DNA of 15,536 nucleotides, from contig JAICZB010000026.1 of assembly GCA_025933895.1 (NCBI GenBank), positions 1 to 15,536 of the forward strand. The letters run 5' to 3'. This document shows, one piece after another, positions 5,967-14,376 of the stretch; within the stretch, counting starts at the first letter, position 1, and each line of letters opens with the position of its first letter. The notes under the pieces were generated by a model. That model was not told where the DNA came from. It saw only the letters and a list, made by a program, of their open reading frames with translations, and did no database searches. Position numbers and translations under genes: made by a program. The DNA is from Thermoleophilia bacterium. Lineage in GTDB: Bacteria > Actinomycetota > Thermoleophilia > Gaiellales > Gaiellaceae.

Positions 5967-6590
5967 ATGAGCAACGTCATCCAGGACCTCGAGCGCGCCC
6001 AGCTGCGCAAGGTGCCGCGCTTCAAGGCGGGCGACACGGTGCGGGTCCACTTCCAGGTGATCGAGGGCACGCGCCGGCGTCTGCAGGTCTTCGAGGGAAT
6101 CGTGCTCAAGCGGCAGGGAGCCGGCGCACGCGAGACGTTCACCGTGCGGAAGCAGTCGTTCGGCGTCGGTGTCGAGCGCACGTTCCCGCTCCACTCGCCG
6201 AAGATCGAGAAGATCGAGGTCATGGCGATCGGCGACGTCAACCGCGCGAAGCTCTACTACCTCCGCGGCCGCGTCGGCAAGAAGGCCCGCGTCCGCGAGC
6301 GGCGGTACGGGGCCGGCTCGGAGCTGCCGGCGGCGGTGGAGGCGTCGCTCGCGGAGACCGAGGAGGCGCCGACACCGACCGAGCCCGAGGACGCCGAGGG
6401 GCCGCAGGCCGAGGCCGAGCCCGTCGAGGCGGAGCCGGTGGACGAGGAAGCGGCCGAGGACGAGCCGGCGGCGGAGGAAGCTCCCGCCGACGAGCCTGCC
6501 GAGGACGCGCCGGCCGATGAGGGGCCGGAGCCCGAGGCCGCGGCCGAGCCGGAAACGGCGGACGAGCCCGAGCCGGCTCCCGCCGAGTAG
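5967..6590 (+). CDS. rplS: Large ribosomal subunit protein bL19 with long acidic tail
   Basis: Residues 1-115 are a normal L19, a 50S protein at the subunit interface. They include AGDTVRVHFQVIEGTRRRLQ, VFEGIVLKRQGAG, TFTVRKQSFGVGVERTFPLH, SPKIEKIEV and the closing KLYYLRGRVGKKARVRERR. Residues 116-207 are an added tail made almost wholly of Glu, Ala, Pro and Asp (for example EEAPADEPAEDAPADE), with no predicted fold. The family is usually about 115 residues, so this copy is nearly double length. The frame is open and codon use is uniform, so the tail is not a frameshift product. The ATG at 5967 gives the family start MSNVIQDLER. It lies 71 bases after lepB with its own candidate promoter. 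Confidence 0.96.
   Translation: MSNVIQDLERAQLRKVPRFKAGDTVRVHFQVIEGTRRRLQVFEGIVLKRQGAGARETFTVRKQSFGVGVERTFPLHSPKIEKIEVMAIGDVNRAKLYYLRGRVGKKARVRERRYGAGSELPAAVEASLAETEEAPTPTEPEDAEGPQAEAEPVEAEPVDEEAAEDEPAAEEAPADEPAEDAPADEGPEPEAAAEPETADEPEPAPAE
6312..6587 (+). repeat. Low-complexity Glu/Ala/Pro/Asp coding tract in rplS
   Basis: About 92 codons in the 3' half of rplS use mainly GAG, GAC, GCC/GCG and CCG/CCC in irregular short units such as GAGCCGGAG and GACGAG. It is a compositional repeat and not an exact tandem array, and may vary in length between strains. Confidence 0.6.
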
Positions 6591-6641
6591 CGACTTCCCG
6601 GCAAGTTCGTCAGGTCGATCCTCTGCGACCGGCCGAGGCGG

Positions 6642-6647
6642 TAAGGT
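6642..6647 (+). promoter_or_regulatory. Candidate -10 box of rnhB, leaderless start
   Basis: TAAGGT ends 7 bases before the GTG start of rnhB, the same spacing as at ffh. There is no Shine-Dalgarno sequence in the gap and no clear -35 box. This suggests rnhB starts its own transcript. Confidence 0.45.
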
Positions 6648-6654
6648 CGGCGCC

Positions 6655-7305
6655 GTGCAGAAGCGGACCGGCCAGAAGCTCCTGCGCTTCGATCGACGCC
6701 TCGGCGCACGTCTCGTCGCCGGCGCGGACGAGGCGGGACGCGGCTCGCTCGCCGGGCCGCTGGTCGTGGCGGGCGTCCTGCTCGACTACGGCTCGCTGCG
6801 CGACCATCGCGTCCGGCCGCTCGGCTTCCTCAACGACTCGAAGCAGTGCTCGCCCGAGCGCCGGGAGGATCTCTTCCGCGCCGTCGTCGGCTGCGCGGCG
6901 CGGGTTGCCGTGCGCTTCATTCCGCCCGGCGAGATCGACCGCAACGGGCTGCACCGCTCCAACCTCGCCGGCCTGCGGGCGATGCTCGAGGCGCTGTCGC
7001 CGCCGGCTGAGGCGTGCCTCGTCGACGGCTTCCGTTTGGGCCCGACGGCGCCGGAGCACACGGCAGTCGTCGACGGCGACGAGAAGAGCGCCGCGATCGC
7101 GGCCGCGTCCATCGTCGCGAAGGTGACGCGCGACCGGCTCATGCGCCGTCTCGACGCGCTCTATCCCGCCTACGGCTTCGCGCAGCACGTCGGCTACATC
7201 ACGCCCGGCCATTCCGCAGTCGTCCGCGCGCGAGGGCCGTCGGCGGTGCACCGCCTGAGCTTCCAGGCGCTCTGCTACGAGAGCGACGTCGAGGCAGTTG
7301 CCTAG
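6655..7305 (+). CDS. rnhB: Ribonuclease HII
   Basis: This 216-residue enzyme cuts RNA in RNA/DNA hybrids and starts removal of single ribonucleotides from DNA. The active-site residues are visible as D25 and E26 in GADEAGRGSLAGP, D124 in CLVDGF and D142 in GDEKSAAIAAASIVAKVTRDR. The C-terminal YGFAQHVGYITPGH and GPSAVHRLSFQAL match the family, with GYITPGH in place of the more common GYGTxxH. Length is normal. The GTG at 6655 is chosen because the frame gives a normal N-terminus and a TANNNT box sits 7 bases upstream. Its stop overlaps yraN by 8 bases (TTGCCTAG), as expected for the common rnhB-yraN pair. Confidence 0.95.
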   Translation: MQKRTGQKLLRFDRRLGARLVAGADEAGRGSLAGPLVVAGVLLDYGSLRDHRVRPLGFLNDSKQCSPERREDLFRAVVGCAARVAVRFIPPGEIDRNGLHRSNLAGLRAMLEALSPPAEACLVDGFRLGPTAPEHTAVVDGDEKSAAIAAASIVAKVTRDRLMRRLDALYPAYGFAQHVGYITPGHSAVVRARGPSAVHRLSFQALCYESDVEAVA

Positions 7306-7639
7306 GGCGGGTTCCGGCTGGTCCGCCGAGCGGCGGGCGGTGCGGTGGTACCGGCTGCGCGGCTGGAAGATCCTCGGTGAGAACGTCTGGGCCGGCGGGA
7401 ACGAGCTCGACCTGATCGTCCGGCGCGGGCGCACACTTCGCTTCGTCGAGGTGAAGGAGAAGCGAAGCCCGAGGTTCGGCGACCCGCTCGAGATGGTGAC
7501 CGCGGAGAAGCGCCGGCGGCTCCGCCGCGCGGCGGAGGCCTGGCTCGGTGCCCGTCCCGAGCTCGCTCGGCTCGCGGTCGGCTTCGACGTGATCGCCGTG
7601 CGCGAGGGCCGCGTGCAGCGGGTTTCGCAGGCGTTCTGA
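7298..7639 (+). CDS. yraN: YraN family (UPF0102) nuclease-like protein
   Basis: This 113-residue protein belongs to UPF0102, whose fold resembles Holliday-junction resolvases and type II restriction nucleases. The nuclease-like signature is visible as E36 and D38 in GNELDLIV and E51-V-K53 in LRFVEVKEKRS. The first helix SAERRAVRWYRLRGWKIL and the end LAVGFDVIAV also match. The biochemical role of the family is still unsettled. The TTG at 7298 gives a normal length and overlaps rnhB by 8 bases. Its neighbours rnhB, comM and dprA are the usual company of yraN. Confidence 0.92.
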   Translation: MPRAGSGWSAERRAVRWYRLRGWKILGENVWAGGNELDLIVRRGRTLRFVEVKEKRSPRFGDPLEMVTAEKRRRLRRAAEAWLGARPELARLAVGFDVIAVREGRVQRVSQAF

Positions 7640-7661
7640 GCTTGGCGCCGAAGTCCCCTGC

Positions 7662-8780
7662 GTGGCCGTCACGCAGGACGACCTGTACGCGACCCTGGAC
7701 CTCGACCTCTCGTGGTCGGAGGCCGAGCTGCCCGAGCGCGTGCGGACAAAGCATGTCCACCGGCTCCACCCGTACCACGGCAAGTTCATCCCGCAGCTCG
7801 TCGAGGCGCTCCTCGACCGCTACCTCGAGCGCAGCGACCACGTTCTCGATCCGTTCGCCGGGTCGGGGACGACGCTGGTGCAGGCGCTCGAGTCCGGGCT
7901 CGACGCGACCGGGGTGGACATCGCGGCGTTCAACTGTCTCCTGATGCGCGTGAAGACGGCTCCGTACGACCTCGCGGAGCTGGCAGGGGAGCTGCAGGAC
8001 GTGGCGATGCGCGTGGAGTCACTTCCGCAGCGAGGCGCCCGCCCGAGCGGCTATCTCCGCAAGTGGTATGCACCGCGGGCGGTCGCGGAGCTGCTCGGCT
8101 TCCGGGAGCTGATCCCGGAATACCGGCATCGCGAGGTCCTGCGTGTGATCCTGTCGCGCGCGGCGCGGTCGGCGCGGAGGGCGGCCCACTTCGACCTCGA
8201 GGCGCCCAAGGAGCCGCAGCGCGAGGAGTACTGGTGCCACAAGCATCGGCGCGAGTGCCGGCCCGTCGAGGCGGCAGCCGGCTTCCTGCGCCGCTACACG
8301 GTCGACACGCTCGCCCGGATCGAGGAGTTCGCGGGCGTCCGCGACGTCGACCGGGAGGCGACCGTGCTGCACGGAGACGCGCGGGAGCTGGACCTCGCCG
8401 GGCAGTACGACGGGATCCTCACCTCGCCGCCCTATCCGGGCCTGATCGACTACCACGAGCAGCACCGCTACGCGTACGAGCTGCTCGGGCTCGACGACCG
8501 GCGGGAGCGGGAGATCGGAGCCGCCGCGTCGGGAACATCGCTCGTGGCGCTCGAGGCCTACCGCGCCGGGATTGCCGCCGTGCTCGCACGCGCGTCGGCC
8601 GCGCTACCCCCCGACGCTCCGGTTCTCGTCGTGGTCAACGACCGGCGCGATCTCTATCCAGAGATCCTGGCGCGTGCAGGGCTACGGCTCGAGGCGCGGC
8701 TGCGCAGGCACGTCAACCGGCGCACGGGGCGGCGTGCGGGCGAGTACTTCGAGGACGTGCTCGTGGCTCGCCCTGCGTGA
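7662..8780 (+). CDS. DNA methyltransferase, N4-cytosine/N6-adenine type, no restriction partner
   Basis: This 372-residue S-adenosylmethionine-dependent methyltransferase has motif I LDPFAGSGTTLVQA (62-75), the cofactor-binding acid D86 in GVDI, and the catalytic motif IV TSPPY (254-258). Motif I comes before motif IV, the alpha/gamma-type order. The N-terminal HPYHGKFIPQLVEALL (36-51) is typical of site-specific amino-methyltransferases of the N4-cytosine sort. The middle carries C192-H193-x-H195-x3-C199, a possible metal site. No restriction endonuclease, specificity subunit or mobility gene is adjacent. It starts with a GTG 22 bases after yraN, without a clear Shine-Dalgarno sequence, and is followed by a GC hairpin. 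Codon use matches its neighbours, so there is no sign of recent transfer. A structural-RNA methyltransferase is a less likely alternative. Confidence 0.85.
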   Translation: MAVTQDDLYATLDLDLSWSEAELPERVRTKHVHRLHPYHGKFIPQLVEALLDRYLERSDHVLDPFAGSGTTLVQALESGLDATGVDIAAFNCLLMRVKTAPYDLAELAGELQDVAMRVESLPQRGARPSGYLRKWYAPRAVAELLGFRELIPEYRHREVLRVILSRAARSARRAAHFDLEAPKEPQREEYWCHKHRRECRPVEAAAGFLRRYTVDTLARIEEFAGVRDVDREATVLHGDARELDLAGQYDGILTSPPYPGLIDYHEQHRYAYELLGLDDRREREIGAAASGTSLVALEAYRAGIAAVLARASAALPPDAPVLVVVNDRRDLYPEILARAGLRLEARLRRHVNRRTGRRAGEYFEDVLVARPA

Positions 8781-8793
8781 CCGTCTCCCACGC

Positions 8794-8811
8794 CCCCACC
8801 CAAGGGTGGGG
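8794..8811. terminator. GC-rich hairpin after the methyltransferase gene
   Basis: CCCCACCCAAGGGTGGGG forms a 7-8 bp perfect stem with a minimal loop, 13 bases after the methyltransferase stop. No T-run follows, so it is not a canonical intrinsic terminator. In GC-rich actinobacteria such stems may still end or stabilise transcripts. The remaining 160 bases up to comM hold no ORF or RNA gene that I can support. Confidence 0.45.
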
Positions 8812-8959
8812 TCGCCTTCCCTCCGCCCTCGACAGAGACGATAACGGCGAAAGACTCGCGATCGCGTGTCGGTTTGGTCGCGAATCCGTCGAAGCGCTCA
8901 CCGTTGTGATGCCGGTGATCCTCGACCAAGTCGGCACAGCGCCGTAACGACTCGGTTCC

Positions 8960-8965
8960 TAGCCT
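8960..8965 (+). promoter_or_regulatory. Candidate -10 box of comM, leaderless start
   Basis: TAGCCT ends 6 bases before the GTG at 8972, which is the start that fits the ComM N-terminus. There is no Shine-Dalgarno sequence or clear -35 box. Together with the 191-base gap and the hairpin upstream, it suggests that comM-dprA begins a new transcript. Confidence 0.5.
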
Positions 8966-8971
8966 CGATGC

Positions 8972-10435
8972 GTGCTTGCACGCGCGGTCACCCATGCTCT
9001 CGTCGGCCTGGAGCCGCGTCGCGTCGACGTCGAGGCGCACGTCCGCGACGGCATCCCCGGCTTCGCGATCGTCGGCCTGGCCGACCGGGCCTGCCAGGAA
9101 GCGCGCGAGCGGGTCAGAAGCGGGATCTCCGCCGCCGAGCTGAGCTTTCCGCCGGGGCGCATCACGGTCAATCTTGCGCCCGCCGAGCTGCGCAAAGAGG
9201 GATCCGGCTTCGACCTGCCGATCGCGCTCGCTCTCCTCGCGGCATCCCAGCAGCTGCCGCGGAGCGCGCTCGAACGCACCGCCGCGGTGGGAGAGCTCGC
9301 ACTCGACGGCCGTCTGCGCCGTGTCGGCGGAGTCCTCGCCGTCGCCGAGGGTGCGCGGCGGCTGGGCGTCGAGCGTCTCCTCTGTCCGGCCGACTCCGCC
9401 CGCGAGGCGGCGCTCGCAGGCGTCGCGGTGATCCCGATCCGGCATCTCGCCGAGGCCGTCGCGTACCTGCGCAGCGAGCTGGAGCTCGATCCCGAGCAGC
9501 CGCTCGTGCCGAACGGCCACGGCGCGACCGCCGGGCCCGACCTCGCCGACGTCCGCGGCCAGGAACGGGCCCGGCGCGCGCTGGAGCTCGCGGCCGCAGG
9601 CGGGCACAACGTCCTCCTCGGCGGCCCGCCGGGGACGGGGAAGACGATGCTCGCGCGCCGGCTGCCCGGGATCCTGCCGCCGCTCGACCCGGACGCCGCG
9701 CTCGAGGTGACGCGGATCCACTCGGTTGCAGGGCTCGTCGACCGCGAGCAACCGCTCGTCTCGAGTCCGCCCTTCCGCGCGCCGCATCACAGCGCGTCGA
9801 CCGCCGCAATCGTCGGCGGCGGCCCGAACCTGCGGCCCGGCGAGGCGAGCCTCGCGCATCGCGGCGTGCTCCTCCTCGACGAGCTCGCGGAGTTCCAGCG
9901 GCCGGCGCTCGAGGCGCTGCGCCAGCCACTGGAGGACGGCTTCGTCGCGGTCTCGCGCGCCGCCGGCCGAGTCGTCTTCCCGGCGCGGTTCATGCTCGTC
10001 GCGACCATGAACCTCTGCCCCTGCGGCGGCCGCGGCGACCCGGCTGCGCAGTGCAGCTGCTCGGCGCAGCGTCTCGCGCGGTACCGCGACAAGCTTTCGC
10101 GCGCGCTGCTCGACCGCTTCGACCTCGTCCTCGCGATGCCGCGCGTGCGCGGGGAGGAGCTCGCGGCCGCGCCGAGCGAAAGCTCCGCCGTCGTCGCCTC
10201 GCGCGTGGCTACCGCTCGGGAGCTGCTCGCGACGAAGCCGTCTTCGCGGGACAAGGAGGCCGACGCGCTTCTGCGCCGAGCCGCGGACCGCCTGCACCTC
10301 TCCGGACGAGGTTACGCGCGCGTCGGCCGCGTGGCGCGCACGATCGCAGCTCTCGCCGAATCCGACTCGGTGCGCGCCGAGCACGTGGCGGAGGCTCTCT
10401 CGTATCGCTCCCCGGACGAGCTCGCGAATGTCTGA
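8972..10435 (+). CDS. comM: ComM (YifB) Mg-chelatase-like AAA+ ATPase
   Basis: ComM is a hexameric helicase that promotes branch migration during integration of incoming DNA in natural transformation. The N-terminal domain, resembling a Lon-protease fold, reads LVGLEPRRVDVEAHVRDGIPGFAIVGL, with NLAPAELRKEGSGFDLPIAL at 67-86. The AAA+ core has Walker A GGPPGTGKT (217-225), the signature PFRAPHHSAS, Walker B VLLLDE (299-304) and four cysteines (349, 351, 361, 363) in CPCGGRGDPAAQCSC that form a probable zinc site inside the ATPase domain. The C-terminal helical domain ends at YRSPDELANV. At 487 residues it is near the usual 500. The GTG at 8972 gives MLARAVTHALVGLE, matching family starts. It overlaps dprA by 8 bases. 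Confidence 0.96.
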   Translation: MLARAVTHALVGLEPRRVDVEAHVRDGIPGFAIVGLADRACQEARERVRSGISAAELSFPPGRITVNLAPAELRKEGSGFDLPIALALLAASQQLPRSALERTAAVGELALDGRLRRVGGVLAVAEGARRLGVERLLCPADSAREAALAGVAVIPIRHLAEAVAYLRSELELDPEQPLVPNGHGATAGPDLADVRGQERARRALELAAAGGHNVLLGGPPGTGKTMLARRLPGILPPLDPDAALEVTRIHSVAGLVDREQPLVSSPPFRAPHHSASTAAIVGGGPNLRPGEASLAHRGVLLLDELAEFQRPALEALRQPLEDGFVAVSRAAGRVVFPARFMLVATMNLCPCGGRGDPAAQCSCSAQRLARYRDKLSRALLDRFDLVLAMPRVRGEELAAAPSESSAVVASRVATARELLATKPSSRDKEADALLRRAADRLHLSGRGYARVGRVARTIAALAESDSVRAEHVAEALSYRSPDELANV

Positions 10436-11387
10436 GCTCGCGCTCGCCGTCTTCGCATCCGAGACGGGAACGCACCTCGTACGGCCGCCGCGCGGCGAGC
10501 GCTGGCGCGCCTTCGAGCGGCGCTTCGACAGGCGCGCCTATCTCGACCGGCTCGCGACTGCGGGCCACCGCTTCCTGCCTCGCTCCTCGCCGGACTTCCC
10601 GCCGCTCCTGGGTGCGATCCACGATCCGCCGGCGGGGCTCTTCCTGCGTGGCGGAGCGGAGCCGGAGATCCTGGCGCGGCCCGCCGTCGCAATCGTGGGC
10701 GCGCGCGCGTGCTCGGGTTACGGGGCCTCGGTCGGTCGAAGCCTGGGGAGGGAGCTCGCGGCTGCGGGCCTCGTCGTCGTGAGCGGCCTCGCGCGCGGGA
10801 TCGACGCGGAGGCGCACCGCGGCGCGCTCGAGGCGGGCGGAGCGACGGTCGCGGTCCTCGGCTGCGGCATCGATCGCGACTATCCGGCCGCTCATGCCGA
10901 GCTCGCGCGCCGGGTCGCGGACGCCGGCCTCATCGTCTCGGAGTACGCGCCCGGAGTCGAGCCGGCACCGTGGCGGTTCCCGGCCCGCAACCGGCTCGTC
11001 GCCGGTCTGTCCGCTGCGACCGTCGTCGTCGAGGCGCGCGAGCGCAGCGGTGCCCTCATCACCGCCGATCTCGCGCTCGAGGAAGGACGCGAGGTCTTTG
11101 CGGTGCCGGGCGAGATCACGAGCGCGCTCTCGGCCGGGACGAACGCGCTGCTCAAGCTCGGCGCGGCTCCGCTGACCGGTGCTGCCGACGTCCTTGCGTC
11201 CTTCGGCATCGAGCCGGAGCGCGCGGAGGGTGAACGCTCGCCGCTGCTCGAGCTCTTGCCGGCCGGCGCCGACGAGCTCGTCCGCAAGACCGGGCTTGGT
11301 GCCGACGAGATCGCCCGCGCGCTCGTCGAGCTCGAGATCGAGGGACAGGTCTCGGTTCAGGAGGGGATCTATCGAAGCCTGCGATAG
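10428..11387 (+). CDS. dprA: DNA-processing protein DprA
   Basis: DprA binds single-stranded DNA that enters during transformation and loads RecA on it. The 319-residue protein has a short N-terminal domain (1-80), then the Rossmann-like core with VAIVGARACSGYG (87-99), SGLARGIDAEAHRGAL (119-134), VLGCGIDRDYP, SEYAPGVEP, FPARNRLVAGLS and EARERSGALITADLALEEGREVFAVPG (202-228). A C-terminal winged-helix domain (about 270-319) is present, as in many DprA proteins. The ATG at 10428 lies within the end of comM (ATGTCTGA, 8-base overlap), so the two are translationally coupled. DprA is also found in bacteria not known to be competent, so the pair alone does not prove transformation. Confidence 0.96.
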   Translation: MSELALAVFASETGTHLVRPPRGERWRAFERRFDRRAYLDRLATAGHRFLPRSSPDFPPLLGAIHDPPAGLFLRGGAEPEILARPAVAIVGARACSGYGASVGRSLGRELAAAGLVVVSGLARGIDAEAHRGALEAGGATVAVLGCGIDRDYPAAHAELARRVADAGLIVSEYAPGVEPAPWRFPARNRLVAGLSAATVVVEARERSGALITADLALEEGREVFAVPGEITSALSAGTNALLKLGAAPLTGAADVLASFGIEPERAEGERSPLLELLPAGADELVRKTGLGADEIARALVELEIEGQVSVQEGIYRSLR

Positions 11388-11390
11388 CCT
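11385..11390 (+). promoter_or_regulatory. Candidate -10 box of the FAD oxidase gene
   Basis: TAGCCT overlaps the dprA stop codon and ends 9 bases before the ATG at 11400. It is the same hexamer as before comM. It is slightly farther from the start codon than at ffh, rnhB and comM, so leaderless initiation is less certain here. Confidence 0.35.
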
Positions 11391-11399
11391 CGGCCGCGC

Positions 11400-12527
11400 A
11401 TGGACGTCCCTTACTGGCTGCAGGAGTCGAGCACCGCCCGGCCCGAGACGACATTCGAGGGGCGTGCCGACGTCGCGATCGTCGGCGCCGGCGTCACCGG
11501 TTGCGCTGCCGCGCGCCGTCTCGCCGAGGCCGGCGTGCGCGTTCGCGTGCACGACGCGCGCGGGATCGCCGAGGGCGCGAGCGGTCGGAACGGCGGCTTC
11601 GCGCTCGGCGGCGGCGCTGCCCGCTACGACGTCGCCCGCGAGACCTACGGCGCCGACAGGGCTGCGTCGTACTGGGGCTGGACCAGAGAGGCGCTCGATC
11701 GGCTCGCGGACCTCGCCGGAGACGCCCTGACGCGTCCGGGCAGCTACCGCCTTGCCGGGGACGAAGAGGAGCGGGAAGGCATCCGGCTCGAATACGAGGC
11801 GCTGCGCGAGGACGGCTTCGAGGCCGAGTGGCTCGACGACGTTCCCGGCGGCGCCGCCGGCCGCTTCCACGGCGCCATCCTCCACCCCCACGATGGCTCG
11901 ATCCAGCCCGCGCGCTTCGTCCGCGGCCTTGCCTCCCTCGCCGCGGCGGCAGGCGCCGAGATCCGCGAGCACGACCGCGTCGAGGACGTCGACGCGCTCG
12001 ACGCCGACCGGGTGCTACTGGCGACCGACGGCTACGGGCACGGCCTCGTCCCCGAGCTCGCCGACCTGATCTGGCCGACCCGCGGCCAGGTGATCGCGAG
12101 CGAGCCGCTCGACCGCGTCCTCTACGACCGCCCGCACTACGCGCGCCAGGGCTTCGACTACTGGCAGCAGCTCCCGGACGGGCGGATCCTGCTCGGCGGT
12201 TTCCGCGACACGTCGATCCTCGACGAGCTCACCGACGTCGAGGAGACGACCGAGGCGATCCAGACCTCGCTCGAGGCGTTCCTCCACGAGCTCGCCGGCG
12301 CGCCGGTGCAGGTGACGCATCGCTGGGCCGGGATCTTCGGGCTGACCCAGGACATGCTGCCGCTCGTCGGGCCCGTCCCGGGCCACGACGGCCGCGTCTG
12401 GGTAGCCGGCGGCTATTCGGGTCACGGCAATGTGCTCGGCTTCGCGTGCGGAGAGCTCGTCGCGGACGCCATCCTCGGGCGCGAGTCGCCGCAGCTCGAG
12501 CTGCTCGATCCCGCGCGCTTCTCGTGA
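11400..12527 (+). CDS. FAD-dependent amine/amino-acid oxidase-like protein (DAO family)
   Basis: This 375-residue flavoprotein belongs to the D-amino-acid oxidase / glycine oxidase / PuuB superfamily. The FAD-binding Rossmann motif VAIVGAGVTGCAAARRLAEAG spans about 25-45, followed by the EGASGRNGGF box (58-67) typical of gamma-glutamylputrescine oxidoreductase-like members. The C-terminal flavin-contacting strand is WVAGGYSGHGNVLGF (334-348). It has no signal peptide or membrane segment and is probably cytoplasmic. Aromatic residues DYWQQLPDGRILLGG fit this subfamily. The substrate, likely an amine or N-methyl amino acid, cannot be named from sequence. It starts 12 bases after dprA and touches the Nudix gene through TGATG. 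Its function has no evident link to competence. Confidence 0.85.
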   Translation: MDVPYWLQESSTARPETTFEGRADVAIVGAGVTGCAAARRLAEAGVRVRVHDARGIAEGASGRNGGFALGGGAARYDVARETYGADRAASYWGWTREALDRLADLAGDALTRPGSYRLAGDEEEREGIRLEYEALREDGFEAEWLDDVPGGAAGRFHGAILHPHDGSIQPARFVRGLASLAAAAGAEIREHDRVEDVDALDADRVLLATDGYGHGLVPELADLIWPTRGQVIASEPLDRVLYDRPHYARQGFDYWQQLPDGRILLGGFRDTSILDELTDVEETTEAIQTSLEAFLHELAGAPVQVTHRWAGIFGLTQDMLPLVGPVPGHDGRVWVAGGYSGHGNVLGFACGELVADAILGRESPQLELLDPARFS

Positions 12528-12971
12528 TGGGGATGTCCGATTACGTGCGCGCGCTGCGGCAGAAGGTCGGCAACGACTACCTGCTCATGCCGTGTGCCGC
12601 CGTTCTCGTCCGCGACGACGCGGGCCGCGTCCTGCTCGTCCGGCACGTCGAGGGGCGATGGCAGCTCCCGGGTGGGGCGATCGATCCCGACGAGAGCCCT
12701 GCGGATGCGGCCCGGCGCGAATGTCGTGAGGAGGCCTCCGTCGACGTCGAGCTGGGTCGTCTCGCGGGCGTCTACGGCGGCCCCGACTACCGCGTCACCT
12801 ACGCGAACGGCGACGAGGTCGGCGTCGTCTCGGTCGTGTTCGAGGCGGAGATCGTGTCCGGGACACCGCGACCCGGAGACGACGAGACGCAGGACGTCGG
12901 CTGGTTCGCTCCGGCGGAGCTCGAGGCGCTCGAGCTGCGGGCGACGACCCGAGGCGTCTTCACCGAGCTGC

Positions 12972-12985
<14 letters not shown>
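12527..12985 (+). CDS. Nudix hydrolase
   Basis: This 152-residue protein hydrolyses nucleoside-diphosphate-linked substrates. The Nudix box spans residues 50-72: G50, E56, R64-E65 and E68-E69 are in place, while the Gly near the end is Ser (EEASV), a common change. Strands around LLMPCAAVLVRDDAGRVLLVRH and GRWQLPGG complete the fold. The N-terminal SDYVRALRQKVGNDYLL recurs in a Nudix subgroup of unclear substrate. The ATG at 12527 shares its A with the upstream TGA (TGATG), which suggests termination-reinitiation; the ATG at 12533 is nearly as good. Its last 14 bases overlap the end of pntB on the other strand. Confidence 0.88.
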
Positions 12986-14372
<1,387 letters not shown>

Positions 14373-14376
14373 GCGC

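Noticed and set aside
8857..8866. CGCGATCGCG palindrome in the gap before comM
   Set aside because: A single GCGATCGC-containing site is expected by chance at this GC content, and no repeat or operator pair accompanies it.
8654..10384. A 576-codon minus-strand open frame opposite comM
   Set aside because: The plus strand encodes ComM with all motifs; the antisense product is compositionally biased and motif-free.
10209..11972. A 587-codon minus-strand open frame opposite dprA and the FAD oxidase gene
   Set aside because: It crosses three well-supported plus-strand genes and is explained by scarcity of stops in GC-rich DNA.
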